Shown piece after piece: positions 1 through 9,502 of a stretch of DNA of 64,000 nt. The DNA comes from Bacteroidota bacterium (lineage in GTDB: Bacteria; Bacteroidota; Ignavibacteria; Ignavibacteriales; Ignavibacteriaceae). The stretch is taken from the NCBI GenBank assembly GCA_022564295.1, contig JADFLR010000005.1, positions 1 through 64,000 of the forward strand. The letters are read 5' to 3'. The notes under the pieces are model-generated. The model saw nothing but the letters and a program-made list of their open reading frames with translations, was not told the DNA's origin and made no database searches. Positions within the stretch are counted from its first letter, which is position 1. Every line of letters starts with the position of its first letter. The position numbers were made by a program, and so were the translations under genes.

Positions 1-511
1 TATTGGGGCCCTTATAATAATAGACTAAATATTTTGTTTTTAGAGAATTATATATCCTTAATGTTTCATCGATGTTATCCAATGGTATTTGACTTATTTG
101 AATTGAATAGCAATAATTATCTGTTAGTATAGAGGAATTGATATGTAAATTATCCTTTGGGGAACTTACAGGATTTTTATTTTTTTCACTACCTATAACC
201 AGAATGATAAATACAAATAATAAACTATAAAATTTCATTCAAATCTCTAAAATATAAATATTCGCCAGTTTAATATAGTCTTACCAAACAGCGTTGCCGC
301 TAACCGGCAGCACAGCTTGCCCGCCATTTCCCGATTTATCGGGAGAAGGCAGGAACAGCAATGCCATTAACCGCAGCTACTCTTTATTTATAAAAATATT
401 TCTTAGAACAGGCTACCTTAAATAACAACTTTATTTTGTACGCACAACTTAATAATTACACAAAAGCCGAAAGTGAATGCTCAGTCGCCTTGAGCAACTT
501 GTTATAACGCA

Positions 512-2029
512 TCATATATAGTTAGAAATAAATTCCTTAATTCTATCAACGGATAACTGTGATATACTTTTTACATAAATATGCATTCCAGTTATTTGAA
601 TTTCTCTCTCGATTTCACTGAACTCAAAAGCAAAAGGTTCTATTCTTTCGGATCTGACAAGAGCTGAATTTGTATTAAATGATGTGTACCATTCTCCGTA
701 TATGTCATTTGGATTTTCTAATAAAACCAAATTAAATCCACGTTGATCGTTTGCTTTTACGTGACCCCAAGCGACAATATTGCGATTGTATAATTTAGGA
801 ACTCTTAATTCTCTTTTAATAAATGATCTGCCAAAATCACTGACTTCAAATTCCTTCCAAAATTTTTCCTCAATGATAACATCTAATTCTATTATAATAA
901 TTTGGGAATAATTGTTTGTTATAATATAGTGTAAATCGTGACCTCCTTCTTTAATGTTAATTGTTATTCCATCAGATTTTTGTTTAAGCTCATTTATAAA
1001 TATCTCAATTGGTTCAACAATCTCATTCTTTAGCTGGTACTTGACCAGTTTTTTTAATGATTTGATTTCTTCCTCTCTTTTTTCCCTTTTTAATCTGGCT
1101 TCGGTTGCTGCTTGATTCTCATCTGACTTTCTTGAAATTATAGATTCTATCAGTGGTGAATCTTGACTATTCGGCAAACTTTCCTTTGCTAAATTATTTT
1201 TAATATCTTCCCAATTAGTAAATCGTTGAGATGCTTTCTTCTCTATCATTTTGAAAATTGTATTTACAAAAACATTACTTAACTCTGTGTTAGTTGTTTT
1301 AGGACTTTTTGGATTTTGATAAAAATGTGCTTCTTGCCATTCTGTATAATCTCCCTTTGTAATAGTGAATGGATGAGATAAACAAGCTAACTCATAAAAC
1401 ACAAAGCCCATTGAATAAATATCCATCTGAATCGTATTTTTCTCGAAACGCCATCCTTCAGGAGCCATAAAGGGTAAGCAACCAATCCCTTTAAATGTTG
1501 ATGTTCGAGTGCTTTCAGTGACAATTTTAGATAATCCAAAATCACTAATCTTTAAAGTGTTGCCATCAAATAGAATATTATCAGGCTTAATATCGCGATG
1601 TATTAAACTATTATTAATCGCATTCATTCCATCGCAAAGTTGATTAAACATTTTCAACAATTCTGAATTGCTAAAAAAATCACTATTAATTTTTCGTTCA
1701 TTAATCTTGTCATCAAGAGTACCGCCATTAGCGTATTCCATAATTATGTACAAGGGTAATTCTGGGTATAATAATCCATCGTGAAAATAGTAGTATTTAA
1801 TAACGTTTTTATGAGAAACCTTTTGAGATAATCCACCCTCATTGATAAAAGAGTTAAGAACATTATCACTCACAAATGGCGATTGAATTGTCTTTAGTGC
1901 GAAGACTTTATTTTTAGATTTGTGGTTAATTTTATAAACATCCCCAAAACTTCCATTACCTAAAAATTCTATTACTTCATACTCATTTTTCTTTCCATCA
2001 TAAAATATTGATCCAGATTTTACTATCAT
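512..2029 (-). CDS. Eukaryotic-like Ser/Thr protein kinase with uncharacterised C-terminal extension
   Basis: Kinase motifs GNGSFGDVYK (P-loop), HRDIKPDNILF, SDFGLSK, APE; about 200 aa C-terminal extension of unknown type. Confidence 0.93.
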   Translation of the reverse strand: MIVKSGSIFYDGKKNEYEVIEFLGNGSFGDVYKINHKSKNKVFALKTIQSPFVSDNVLNSFINEGGLSQKVSHKNVIKYYYFHDGLLYPELPLYIIMEYANGGTLDDKINERKINSDFFSNSELLKMFNQLCDGMNAINNSLIHRDIKPDNILFDGNTLKISDFGLSKIVTESTRTSTFKGIGCLPFMAPEGWRFEKNTIQMDIYSMGFVFYELACLSHPFTITKGDYTEWQEAHFYQNPKSPKTTNTELSNVFVNTIFKMIEKKASQRFTNWEDIKNNLAKESLPNSQDSPLIESIISRKSDENQAATEARLKREKREEEIKSLKKLVKYQLKNEIVEPIEIFINELKQKSDGITINIKEGGHDLHYIITNNYSQIIIIELDVIIEEKFWKEFEVSDFGRSFIKRELRVPKLYNRNIVAWGHVKANDQRGFNLVLLENPNDIYGEWYTSFNTNSALVRSERIEPFAFEFSEIEREIQITGMHIYVKSISQLSVDRIKEFISNYI

Positions 2030-2255
2030 AATCTTTCTCTATGTTTGCGTTATAACATATTATTAACCTGCAAGAACATCACTTCAATTTTAGTAATATC
2101 CTGCAGAAATATTGTTCTTAAATTATTCATCTCCGACTAATCCTTCACCACCAAAAATCAGGTCATTCCCCATCCAGTATTGTAGTTATTGAAAGGGGCT
2201 TCATCTTTGCATTTCTACACTCGGTAGAAATGTATAACATAATACAAATTGGTAT

Positions 2256-2343
2256 TAAACTCAATTGTTTACATCCGCCCGGGTGCGGTAAGACTCAAAA
2301 TGCACAAACCGTTTTGAAGTACAGTTTTAGTTGCTTTGGCAAG
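2256..2343 (-). pseudogene. Decayed duplicate of the argS 3' end (24 codons, stop and 13 nt 3' UTR)
   Basis: Gapless alignment by eye to 2827-2914: 75/88 identical; translates LAKATKTVLQNGLCILSLTAPGRM* versus argS LAEATKIVLQNGLGILGVTAPERM*. Confidence 0.85.
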
Positions 2344-2370
2344 CGACAGGCTATTAAAGATTTATGGCTT

Positions 2371-2497
2371 CTCCGTTCGCTTCGACTACGCTCAGCAAAC
2401 GTAATGTTATTATGTGTATTTATATTTCGGCTACGCTCAGCAAACGAAAAATTATAATCTGCTTTAATACAGCTTGTTGAGCGAAGTCGAAACAAGC
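2371..2497. repeat. Intergenic repeat units (TTCGRCTACGCTCAGCAAACG x2, plus inverted TTGTTGAGCGAAGTCGAAAC)
   Basis: Direct copies at about 2379-2401 and 2426-2446 and an inverted relative at about 2474-2492. Confidence 0.7.
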
Positions 2498-2506
2498 TAC
2501 CTTAAA

Positions 2507-2818
2507 TTATTTTAACCATCTTTTGTAATGGCTTGTATTTTTGCATTCAGCATATTTGTGTAACTTATCAACATCTCTTTCAATCAAAGCTTTTTTCTTT
2601 TTATGACTCCATCCTTGAACTTGTTTCTCACGGTAAAATGCTTCATCAATTCTTGAAAATTCTTCAACATAAACAAGTTTAACGGGTAAACGTTTTTTTG
2701 TATAATTAGCACCGTGTGAGTTTTGGTGCTCCAAAAGTCTTCTTTCCAATTCTTTTGTACTTCCCGTGTAATAAGTCCCATCAGCACATTCAAGTATGTA
2801 CATATACCCGATACTCAT
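2507..2818 (-). CDS. GIY-YIG nuclease domain protein
   Basis: YMYILECADGTYYTGSTKELERRLLEHQ... GIY-YIG signature. Confidence 0.92.
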   Translation of the reverse strand: MSIGYMYILECADGTYYTGSTKELERRLLEHQNSHGANYTKKRLPVKLVYVEEFSRIDEAFYREKQVQGWSHKKKKALIERDVDKLHKYAECKNTSHYKRWLK

Positions 2819-2839
2819 AATACATTTAAACTCAATTGT

Positions 2840-4468
2840 TTACATCCGCTCAGGTGCAGTAACACCCAAAATACCCAAACCGTTTTGCAGTACTATCTTT
2901 GTTGCTTCGGCAAGAGCTAACCTTGCTTCGGCTAATTTCTTTTCGCTTCCAAGTATTCTGCAAAACGTGTAAAATTTATGGAATGCCGCTGCAAGCTCTT
3001 CCAGGTAAGAGCATATCCTGTGCGGCTCAAAGTTCTCAGAAGCATAAAGTATCTCTTCTTCGTATTTATTTAACTTTTTCAGTAATTGCTGTTCCTCTTC
3101 CTTTACAAGCAAGTTCAGGTTTTCCACAGAAGAAATAATGTTCTCTTCCACAACAGTCCTGAGAATTGAGCAAATCCTTGCGTGTGCATACTGCAAATAG
3201 AAAACAGGATTCTCATCAGACTGCTTCTTCGCAAGTGTTAAATCAAAATTCATATGTGAAGAAGTGTTTCTCATATTAAAAAAGTAACGCACAACATCGC
3301 TGCCCACTTCATCAACCAATTCATCAAGTGTAACATAATTTGCTTTACGAGTTGACATCTTCACCACTTCCCCATCTTCAAGAATGGTTACGAATTGATA
3401 TATAAGTACCTTTACCTTGTCCGTATCATAATCAAGGGCTTTTAATCCAGCAAGAACATCGGGATAAGCTGCGGCATGATCAGAACCGAAAACATCAACA
3501 ATCAAATCGTATCCTCTATCAAACTTTGTAATATGATATGCAATATCAGGTAACCGGTAAGTCGGCTCGCCAGATGATTTAACAATAACTTTATCCTGTT
3601 CACCGCCCAGCTTGGTAAATTTCAGCCAGACTGCATTATCTTTTTCATACGATAAGTTTTTCTTATTAAATGTACTTAAGAGAGCTTCAATTTTTCCTTC
3701 CTCGAAAAGAGTATTTTCATTAGAGAATGTATCGAATTCTAATCCGAGTAGTTTCAACGATTTTTTAATATCATTAAAGATCACCCCTTCGGCTTTCTCT
3801 TTAAATTTTCCTTCCGGATTTTCATTCTTTAATGAATCACCAAATTCCTTAACCATTTCCCCCGCTATTTCTTTAATGTATTCTCCCTGGTAGTAATCTT
3901 CAGGGAAATTAATTTTTTTACCCAACAACTGCAAATACCGCTGTTTCACAGAATCACCTAACACACGCATTTGTCTTCCGGCATTGTTAAAGTAATATTC
4001 CCTTTCAACTTCATAACCTATTGCTTCAAGCATATTTGCAACAGTATCTCCGATCACTGCATTTCTTCCATGTCCTACAGTTAGGGGTCCGGTTGGATTC
4101 GCCGAAACGAATTCTACATTTGCCTTCTTACCTTTGTACTTATCTGTTCTTCCGTAATTTTCTTTTTGTGTTAAAATATTTTCTATCACCTTTGCCATAA
4201 ATGAAGGAGTAAAAAAGAAATTGATAAAACCAGGTCCGGCAATCTCAATTTTTTGAATTATATCTTCATCATATTTAAGGTTCGAAATAATTTCTTCAGC
4301 GATTTGTCTTGGATTTTTCTTTAACTTTTTTGTGAGCATCATCGCAACATTGCACGAAAAATCTCCATGTGAAATTGTTTTTGGTATTTCAAACATCAAT
4401 TCAACATCAGATAAAAATGTTAACTTCTGCGATGCTTCTTTAAATATTTTTTCTAAATAGTTTTTCAA
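2840..4468 (-). CDS. argS: Arginyl-tRNA synthetase
   Basis: VEFVSANPTGPLTVGHGRNAVIGD, C-terminal GLGILGVTAPERM. Confidence 0.98.
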   Translation of the reverse strand: MKNYLEKIFKEASQKLTFLSDVELMFEIPKTISHGDFSCNVAMMLTKKLKKNPRQIAEEIISNLKYDEDIIQKIEIAGPGFINFFFTPSFMAKVIENILTQKENYGRTDKYKGKKANVEFVSANPTGPLTVGHGRNAVIGDTVANMLEAIGYEVEREYYFNNAGRQMRVLGDSVKQRYLQLLGKKINFPEDYYQGEYIKEIAGEMVKEFGDSLKNENPEGKFKEKAEGVIFNDIKKSLKLLGLEFDTFSNENTLFEEGKIEALLSTFNKKNLSYEKDNAVWLKFTKLGGEQDKVIVKSSGEPTYRLPDIAYHITKFDRGYDLIVDVFGSDHAAAYPDVLAGLKALDYDTDKVKVLIYQFVTILEDGEVVKMSTRKANYVTLDELVDEVGSDVVRYFFNMRNTSSHMNFDLTLAKKQSDENPVFYLQYAHARICSILRTVVEENIISSVENLNLLVKEEEQQLLKKLNKYEEEILYASENFEPHRICSYLEELAAAFHKFYTFCRILGSEKKLAEARLALAEATKIVLQNGLGILGVTAPERM

Positions 4469-4725
4469 TTTTGTTAATAGATTATTATTGGATTTTTATT
4501 TCCGAGGTACAAAAATAAGCAATTAAGGAGAGGATTGGAAAAATCAGTAGTTTTGATTATATGATGGGTGGTTAATCAAATTGTCATTCAGGAAGAATCC
4601 TGTTAATACTAGTAAATAATTTTATTAATGATCGTCATCGTAATAACAAGTTTCCGTCTGAATGACCGATAGGCAGACCTGCACAATCGGCAGGTAAACT
4701 GAATGACGTAAGTTTTTTTAGAAGC

Positions 4726-5094
4726 TCAATTAGTGCTTTGTGAATAAGCTGGATCGGATAGTTTTTCTATTTCAGCATCTCCCCAAAGTTTTTCCAGATT
4801 ATAAAATTCCCTCGATTCCTTTTTGAATACGTGCACAATAACATCAACATAATCGAGCAGAACCCAGTTTAATGCCTGGTATCCTTCTCTGTGCCAGCAC
4901 TTTATTCCATCGTCTCTTAGCGATTTATCAACATCATCTGCAATGGCTTTTACCTGCACATTAGAATCTGCTGAGCAGATAACAAAATAATCGGCAAATG
5001 ATGTAAGCTCTTTTAAATTAATTATTATAATATCATAACCTTTTTTGTTAAAAATAATATCGGTAATTTTTTTTGAAAATTCTTTTGAGTTCAA
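4726..5094 (-). CDS. rsfS: Ribosome silencing factor
   Basis: LTSFADYFVICSADSNVQVKAIADDV...WVLLDYVDVIVHVF: RsfS/YbeB family. Confidence 0.95.
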   Translation of the reverse strand: MNSKEFSKKITDIIFNKKGYDIIIINLKELTSFADYFVICSADSNVQVKAIADDVDKSLRDDGIKCWHREGYQALNWVLLDYVDVIVHVFKKESREFYNLEKLWGDAEIEKLSDPAYSQSTN

Positions 5095-5104
5095 TTTCTA
5101 CTCA

Positions 5105-5584
5105 CTAATTGTTTTGAAATAATTGTTTATAATCTTTACCAATTATTAATGTAACATCTAAAAAATAATTTTTATTCTTTTGATCAATTACCTGTTTTTT
5201 ATCAATACCAATTACTTCTGCCAGGTATTCTGCATTAATAATGTTTCCTGTTCTATCAATAACTATGGAATTATCAATTTTAAACGTTCTGTAGTTGCCT
5301 GTATTAACTACATCAAAATTTTTCTTTCGAAGAGAATCTGTAAACATATCCGCAATACCGTCAACACCGCAGCCGTTTAGAACTTCAATCTGCATATTTT
5401 TTTTATGCTTAACTAATTTATCAATTTCAGAATTCTCTCCAAACACATTCAACTTACTTAGAAGAGAATATCCTAAAAATAAAATAAGAATGGAAAGAAT
5501 AAAAATTGAAATGTTTAGAAATAGATTAGTTGAACGATGCAATGTCCTTTTTTCGGCTTGAACTGTTTCGGGTTTTTCTTTCAC
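5105..5584 (-). CDS. LytR C-terminal-domain membrane protein
   Basis: Single TM, then IEVLNGCGVDGIADMFTDSLRKKNFDVVNTGNY typical of LytR_C. Confidence 0.8.
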   Translation of the reverse strand: MKEKPETVQAEKRTLHRSTNLFLNISIFILSILILFLGYSLLSKLNVFGENSEIDKLVKHKKNMQIEVLNGCGVDGIADMFTDSLRKKNFDVVNTGNYRTFKIDNSIVIDRTGNIINAEYLAEVIGIDKKQVIDQKNKNYFLDVTLIIGKDYKQLFQNN

Positions 5585-5619
5585 TCAGTCTTCTTTACAC
5601 CTGCTTACATAAATTAAAA

Positions 5620-6123
5620 TCATCTTTGAAAAACCGATTCGCCACCCGTACTATTACGATAAAATGGGTTTCCATAAAACCCGCTTCCCGATCCAAAATA
5701 AGAATTGTAATAAGGTAGATTGCTATACTGAATTGAAATTTGCATATCCTTGAACGGATAATAATTGATCGCTGCCCTGCTGATATAGATTCCGTTTATA
5801 TTGTTTTGAAAATTTTGACCAAATGAACTGTAAGGAGAATAAAGTATGCTTACATCCATCTGTACATTTAGATTGCTCATCAGCTTATAAAACATACTAT
5901 TTGTGTAACTTCCCAATGAGGTGCCGTATCCGCCAAAAGATGTATAGGAAAGAGAAAACGAATGCCTCATCCGGAAATTTTCAGAATTTAAAAATCCAAA
6001 TGCAAACCCTGAAGATTGATCAACAATGCCTTCCTTAACTTTCGGTTGATTCAAACCATCGTCCCTGAATTGACCGAATGCAGAAAGCGAAATAACGATT
6101 AATATTAAAAATAGTTTTGTCAT
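5620..6123 (-). CDS. Secreted/outer-membrane hypothetical protein
   Basis: Start re-assigned to M19 of the track ORF (MTKLFLILIVISLSAFGQ signal peptide). Confidence 0.65.
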   Translation of the reverse strand: MTKLFLILIVISLSAFGQFRDDGLNQPKVKEGIVDQSSGFAFGFLNSENFRMRHSFSLSYTSFGGYGTSLGSYTNSMFYKLMSNLNVQMDVSILYSPYSSFGQNFQNNINGIYISRAAINYYPFKDMQISIQYSNLPYYNSYFGSGSGFYGNPFYRNSTGGESVFQR

Positions 6124-6275
6124 TTGAAACTTATAAATGTGCATAAGGATAATATATAAATCCATCTCTAAAATCAATGGTAAATATAGTTAACAAATCT
6201 ATCTCAAAAAATCCCGAAAAATCCTCCTTTGCCCTTGATTAAATGAAAATGTGTGTTATATTTACACAATAATTT

Positions 6276-6371
6276 ATGAAAAAGAATAGCAAAACATATT
6301 ATCGTTCATTTTCATCCGTAAATATTAATGGATGGTGGTGGGGAATAACGAGCATTAATATGTCCTGGTGA
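6276..6371 (+). CDS. trpL: Trp operon leader peptide MKKNSKTYYRSFSSVNINGWWWGITSINMSW
   Basis: 31 codons directly upstream of trpE with three tandem Trp codons (6333-6341) and a fourth at 6366-6368, followed by a terminator hairpin. Confidence 0.9.
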   Translation: MKKNSKTYYRSFSSVNINGWWWGITSINMSW

Positions 6372-6395
6372 TTCTGAGTAAATACTAATTTTTTC

Positions 6396-6430
6396 AAACC
6401 CTTCTCAGTACACTGGGAAGGGTTTTTTTA
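6396..6430 (+). terminator. Attenuator terminator of the trp operon
   Basis: AAACCCTTCTCAG-TACA-CTGGGAAGGGTTT (13-bp stem, one G:T) followed by TTTTATT. Confidence 0.92.
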
Positions 6431-6442
6431 TTATCTGTAGAG

Positions 6443-7924
6443 ATGGAAATGGATTTCAATATATTTAATTCGTTAGCAAAAGAATATAACCTAATTCCTG
6501 TTTATGAATTAATGACAGCTGATATGCTTACCCCCGTCATTGCATATTTGAAGATCAGGCAAAAAGGCAAGTATAATTTTCTTTTAGAATCTGTTGAGGG
6601 TTCGGAAAATCTTTCAAGGTATTCTTTTATTGGAAGAAATCCTGCTTATGTTTTCAGCAATAAGGGTGAATTAATTACAATTAGAAACCAAACAAAGGCA
6701 TCACAGATAAACAAAAGCATTTTTGATTTTATCAGGCAAGAGTTGAAAATTTACCGGCATCCAATTATAGATGATCTGCCCGATTTTACCGGAGGAGTTG
6801 TTGGTTATTTTGGTTATGAAAATTCTTCGCTGATTGAAAGTGTATTGAAAAAAGAGATGAAAAAAACCGATCAGCCGGATTCTATTTTTGGTTTTTACGA
6901 TACTATACTTGCATTCGATCATTTTAAACATCAAATAATACTTATAACAAATGTTAAGATTGAAAATGATACAAACCTCAAACAAGAATACGAAGCCGCA
7001 AAACAAAGACTATCCATTCTTAAAACTGAATTACAAAAGCCTTTTACTTATTCATCCGACTTTAAATTAACAAACAAACTGCAAGAAGATTTTGATCCGA
7101 CTGAGTTTTACAAGCAGGTTGAATCGGGTAAAGAACATATTTATGAGGGTGATATATTTCAGATTGTAATTTCAAAAAGATTTTCAGCAAGATTTTCAGG
7201 TGATCTTTTAAATGTTTACAGAGCTCTTAGAATTATTAATCCATCTCCCTATATGTACTTTCTCGAATTCGAAAATGATTTTTCTGTAATAGGAACTTCA
7301 CCTGAAGACCTGCTAAAAGTGAAGAATGGTGTTGCCCAGGTTCTACCGATTGCAGGAACAAGAAGACGGGGAAAAACAAATGAGGAGGATCTTGCATTAG
7401 AAAAAGATTTAATGAAAGATGAAAAAGAATTAGCCGAACACACGATGCTTGTTGACCTTGGAAGAAATGATCTTGGAAGAGTTTGTAAATACGGAACTGT
7501 GAAAGTTACTGAGAATATGAAAGTCCATCGTTACTCACACGTAATGCATATAGTATCGAAGGTTGAGGGCATTATATCTGATGATAAAGATTCAATTGAT
7601 GCACTTAAATCATGCTTCCCTGCCGGAACAGTAACCGGGGCACCGAAAATCCGTGCAATGCAACTCATAAGCAAGTATGAAAAGTCTGCCAGAAATGTTT
7701 ATGCTGGTGCGGTTGGTTATTTTGATTTCTCAGGCAATCTTGATATGTGCATCGCAATCAGAACATTGTTTGCAAAAGAAAATACAATTTATTGGCAGGC
7801 AGGTGCAGGTATAGTTGCAGACAGCAAACCAAACCTGGAAGCAAAGGAAATAAAAAATAAATCGGCAGCATTAGTTAAAGCGTTAAAATTTGCAGAGGTA
7901 TTGGATGAAAATTTTAGTAATTGA
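6443..7924 (+). CDS. trpE: Anthranilate synthase component I
   Basis: PIAGTRRRGKTNEED, SCFPAGTVTGAPKIRAMQ, QAGAGIVADS. Confidence 0.97.
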   Translation: MEMDFNIFNSLAKEYNLIPVYELMTADMLTPVIAYLKIRQKGKYNFLLESVEGSENLSRYSFIGRNPAYVFSNKGELITIRNQTKASQINKSIFDFIRQELKIYRHPIIDDLPDFTGGVVGYFGYENSSLIESVLKKEMKKTDQPDSIFGFYDTILAFDHFKHQIILITNVKIENDTNLKQEYEAAKQRLSILKTELQKPFTYSSDFKLTNKLQEDFDPTEFYKQVESGKEHIYEGDIFQIVISKRFSARFSGDLLNVYRALRIINPSPYMYFLEFENDFSVIGTSPEDLLKVKNGVAQVLPIAGTRRRGKTNEEDLALEKDLMKDEKELAEHTMLVDLGRNDLGRVCKYGTVKVTENMKVHRYSHVMHIVSKVEGIISDDKDSIDALKSCFPAGTVTGAPKIRAMQLISKYEKSARNVYAGAVGYFDFSGNLDMCIAIRTLFAKENTIYWQAGAGIVADSKPNLEAKEIKNKSAALVKALKFAEVLDENFSN

Positions 7925-8471
7925 TAACTACGATTCCTTTACGTACAATCTTGTTCAGTTGTTGGGTAAAGAAGTAAGTTCGATCATCGTTAAGCGAAAT
8001 GATAAGATTACAGTTAAGGAAATCGCAAAATTAAATCCGGATAAAATACTTATTTCACCGGGACCCGGTAAACCGGAAGATTCAAATGTATCCCTGGCTT
8101 GCATAAAAGAGTTTGGAAGTAAGCTTCCTATTCTTGGAGTATGTTTAGGTCATCAGGCAATAGGAATAGCTTTTGGCGGAAAGGTAATTAAAGCGCCAAA
8201 ATTAATGCATGGTAAAACATCGCTAATGAATCATGATAAAAAAACGATATTCAAGAATATCCCGCAAAAATTTAATGCTACACGATACCACTCATTGATA
8301 ATTGATCATGATTCTTTGCCTAGTGAACTAGAAATTAGTGCTCGTACGGATGATAATGTGATAATGGGAATTAGACATAAGACATTTCCAATCGAAGGAA
8401 TTCAATTTCATCCGGAATCGATTTTAACAGATGAAGGTAAAAATATTATTAGCAACTGGGTTCAATTATGA
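7905..8471 (+). CDS. trpG: Anthranilate synthase component II (glutamine amidotransferase)
   Basis: MKILVIDNYDSFTYN, PGPGKPED, GVCLGHQAIG, IQFHPESI; start moved to 7905, overlapping the trpE end. Confidence 0.96.
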   Translation: MKILVIDNYDSFTYNLVQLLGKEVSSIIVKRNDKITVKEIAKLNPDKILISPGPGKPEDSNVSLACIKEFGSKLPILGVCLGHQAIGIAFGGKVIKAPKLMHGKTSLMNHDKKTIFKNIPQKFNATRYHSLIIDHDSLPSELEISARTDDNVIMGIRHKTFPIEGIQFHPESILTDEGKNIISNWVQL

Positions 8472-9487
8472 TAAAGAAAATGCTGCTAAAATTAATAGAT
8501 GGTAAAAATTTAAGTCTAGAAGAATCTACAAATGTGATGAATGAAATAATGACCGGGAAAGTGAACCCTTCTTTGCTGTCGGGAATATTAGTTGCATTAA
8601 AATCGAAAGGAGAAATAGCAGAAGAAATTGCCGGTTTTGCTTTAGCCATGAGGGAGAACAGCATCAAACTTAATAATACAGATGATAATGTAATAGATGT
8701 TTGCGGAACAGGTGGTGATAGTTCCGGAACTTTTAATATCTCAACTGCTGCAGCGTTTGTGGTTGCAGGTGCAGGAGTAAAAGTAGCAAAGCATGGCAAC
8801 AGATCGATTTCAAGTAATTGTGGAAGTGCGGATGTTTTAACCGAGCTTGGTGTGAATATTAATCTGCCTGTAGAACAATCTGCAAAAGCACTTGAAGAAA
8901 TTGGAATAACATTTTTATTTGCTCCTAAATTTCACCCGGCAATGAAACATGCAGCACATGTTAGAAGAGAATTAGGGATGAAAACCATTTTTAATTTACT
9001 TGGTCCGTTAACAAATCCTGCAGGAGTTAAAAAACAGATCATCGGAGCATACAGTGATAATACGGTGAAATTACTTTCACAGGCAGCACACTATCTTGAG
9101 TTTGATAAAGTATGTTTTTTATGTGCGGGGAATAAGTATGATGAAATTATTCTCGATCAAAAAACAAAAATGATAGAATACAACAATGATGGTTTAACCG
9201 AAACAGAAATAAGTGCTGCAACTTTCGGTTATCCGGAAGTTAGTGTAAGTGAGATTCAAGGTGGAGATGTTAAAGACAATGCTCAAATAATTTTAGAAAT
9301 ATTTAAGAACAAAAATCGCAATGGTGCATTTCACACAGTCTGTGCAAATGCTGCGGTTGCACTTTATTCAGCAGGTGTTTCCGATGACCTGAAGAAGTGC
9401 AAAAATGCTGCTGAAGAATCAATATTAACAGGTGCGGCGTACAATAAATTGAAAAGTTTGATTGAGATTGGAAATGCTGCAGAGTAA
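8468..9487 (+). CDS. trpD: Anthranilate phosphoribosyltransferase
   Basis: DVCGTGGDSSGTFNIST, GNRSISSNCGSADVLTELG. Confidence 0.97.
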   Translation: MIKKMLLKLIDGKNLSLEESTNVMNEIMTGKVNPSLLSGILVALKSKGEIAEEIAGFALAMRENSIKLNNTDDNVIDVCGTGGDSSGTFNISTAAAFVVAGAGVKVAKHGNRSISSNCGSADVLTELGVNINLPVEQSAKALEEIGITFLFAPKFHPAMKHAAHVRRELGMKTIFNLLGPLTNPAGVKKQIIGAYSDNTVKLLSQAAHYLEFDKVCFLCAGNKYDEIILDQKTKMIEYNNDGLTETEISAATFGYPEVSVSEIQGGDVKDNAQIILEIFKNKNRNGAFHTVCANAAVALYSAGVSDDLKKCKNAAEESILTGAAYNKLKSLIEIGNAAE

Positions 9488-9502
9488 AATTAGAAACGCG
9501 GA

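Noticed and set aside
2230-2495. Track ORFs of 75 and 66 aa on both strands
   Set aside because: They read through the argS-tail remnant and short intergenic repeats; not credible genes.
2899-3893. ORFs antisense to argS
   Set aside because: Frames opposite a clearly conserved essential gene; composition unlike proteins.
4580-4705. Possible hairpin/ncRNA with GTCATTCAG-type motifs, also near 13940
   Set aside because: Looks like eroded dispersed intergenic repeats; no clear boundaries or conserved structure visible.
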